17,751 bases of DNA, from positions 1 through 17,751 of the forward strand of contig UZAN01041927.1 in NCBI GenBank assembly GCA_900618425.1, read 5' to 3'. This DNA comes from Echinostoma caproni. Lineage: Eukaryota; Platyhelminthes; Trematoda; Plagiorchiida; Echinostomatidae. The position numbers and the translations under genes are program-made. Below are positions 16,931 to 17,751 of the stretch, one piece after another; the stretch's first letter is position 1; each line of letters begins with the position of its first letter. The notes beneath the pieces were generated by a model, which saw only the letters and a program-made list of their open reading frames with translations, did not search any database and was not told the DNA's origin.

Positions 16931-17751
16931 AGAATGAGACGTCGGTGACGAAGCTGCATGAAGCGTGGATCAGAGGTAAAAAAAAGTACACGCAAGAAGA
17001 AATTTGGATAGCGTTACCGCACGTCAGAAACCGCCGGATGTATATTGAAACCGTTGGGAAACAATGCAGCCCATAAAGCAGTATGAGCGGTGAGATTATT
17101 TCTCTTTAACTGTAAGGATCAAGTCAAACAACACGAAAGATCAGGTGTAATCTAGGTATTCCCGTGACTGACCTGCTATCAACACTACATGGGTGAGATA
17201 AGCAAACTTCGCACTCCCTTACGCGAACACAACATTGCTCTCCGATGCGCCGACCCGAGGTCACAAATCTGGAATCACTGCGCGCGAACAGGTCACGAGA
17301 TTTGGGGCAAACCATAATCAAAAATTGAGAATTGAAGTCCTGCCAGATCTAACCATTTTTCAGTTTAGCTAACGTTCAGTGCAAGTGGAAAATGCGTACC
17401 GTATTCGAAAACCCAACTAAATTTATGATGTAACACGTCGAATATACCGCTAACCGCAGTAACGCTTTGCACCTCATCTAAAGCTGCTTAGAAACGCTTA
17501 TTTCATTAGATTCCGAAGGTATGGATCATTCTTATCCATGAGTCTTATTCTTCCTGTAGCTCGAGTTAATCGTGCTAAATGATAAATGATCTCACAGATG
17601 CCTAGTGAGGGAGTTTGGATTGACTAGTATCTTCTCACCGCAGTTCGGCCTGTTCTCTTTTAATTGAGGTAGGAAGGGGTAAAGCGGAAGAGTCAATGGC
17701 TTGACGCAGTACCAAAGTACAAAGAGAACTCAGGTAGAATACATTACCGAA
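16931..17751. other. Right flank, possible remnant of gypsy 5' region
   Basis: On the minus strand this is where gag, protease and the 5' LTR of the gypsy element would lie. The minus frame 17321-17124 includes a short Cys cluster (CCVRVRECEVCLSHPC), but its spacing does not fit a zinc knuckle I can name. The minus frame near 16885-16930 (LLSVDTRRYLLSDLE) resembles the protease end seen in relatives. No terminal repeat pair is visible within the window. Confidence 0.35.

Noticed and set aside
17124..17321. Cys-rich minus-strand frame as a gag zinc knuckle or toxin-like peptide.
   Set aside because: Cys/His spacing does not match CCHC or any Cys pattern I know; no signal peptide. It is only a possible eroded gag remnant.

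Overview
The window is eukaryotic nuclear DNA, most likely from a parasitic flatworm (digenean trematode). Three things point there: a spliced gene for the chromatin protein DEK with GT-AG introns; two decayed copies of an RTE-like non-LTR retrotransposon whose endonuclease/reverse transcriptase reads like families common in fluke genomes; and a decayed Ty3/gypsy-type pol gene resembling the trematode CsRn1/Kabuki type. The organism assignment is an inference from element style and gene structure. No database search was possible.

Layout: 1-365 is flank with a G12 run. 366-3463 is RTE copy 1 (+), about 3.1 kb and broken in many places. 3464-5590 holds no recognisable gene. 5614-11690 (+) is the DEK gene in four inferred exons: 5614-6014, 6432-7125, 11513-11581 and a probable short last exon 11619-11690. 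The 4,387-nt second intron contains RTE copy 2 (8370-11316, +, same sense as DEK). 11691-15291 is non-coding as far as I can tell, apart from a (TA)n tract at 11806-11843. 15295-16930 is the minus-strand Ty3/gypsy pol relic. 16931-17751 is unassigned flank.

The only gene likely to be functional is DEK, a chromatin and DNA-topology protein. It keeps the acidic/basic N-terminus, the SAP-type DNA-binding core, a long charged linker with two AT-hook-like RGRP cores, and the C-terminal DEK_C helical domain, which the large intron splits. Every mobile element is dead: there are stops and frameshifts in both RTE copies, and the gypsy pol has lost or changed most of its catalytic positions.

I found no RNA gene, CRISPR array, operon or convincing new biological system. 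The most informative points are the DEK gene structure (AT-hooks, retroelement-swollen intron, alternative C-terminus through a 37-nt intron) and the way each transposon copy was inactivated.
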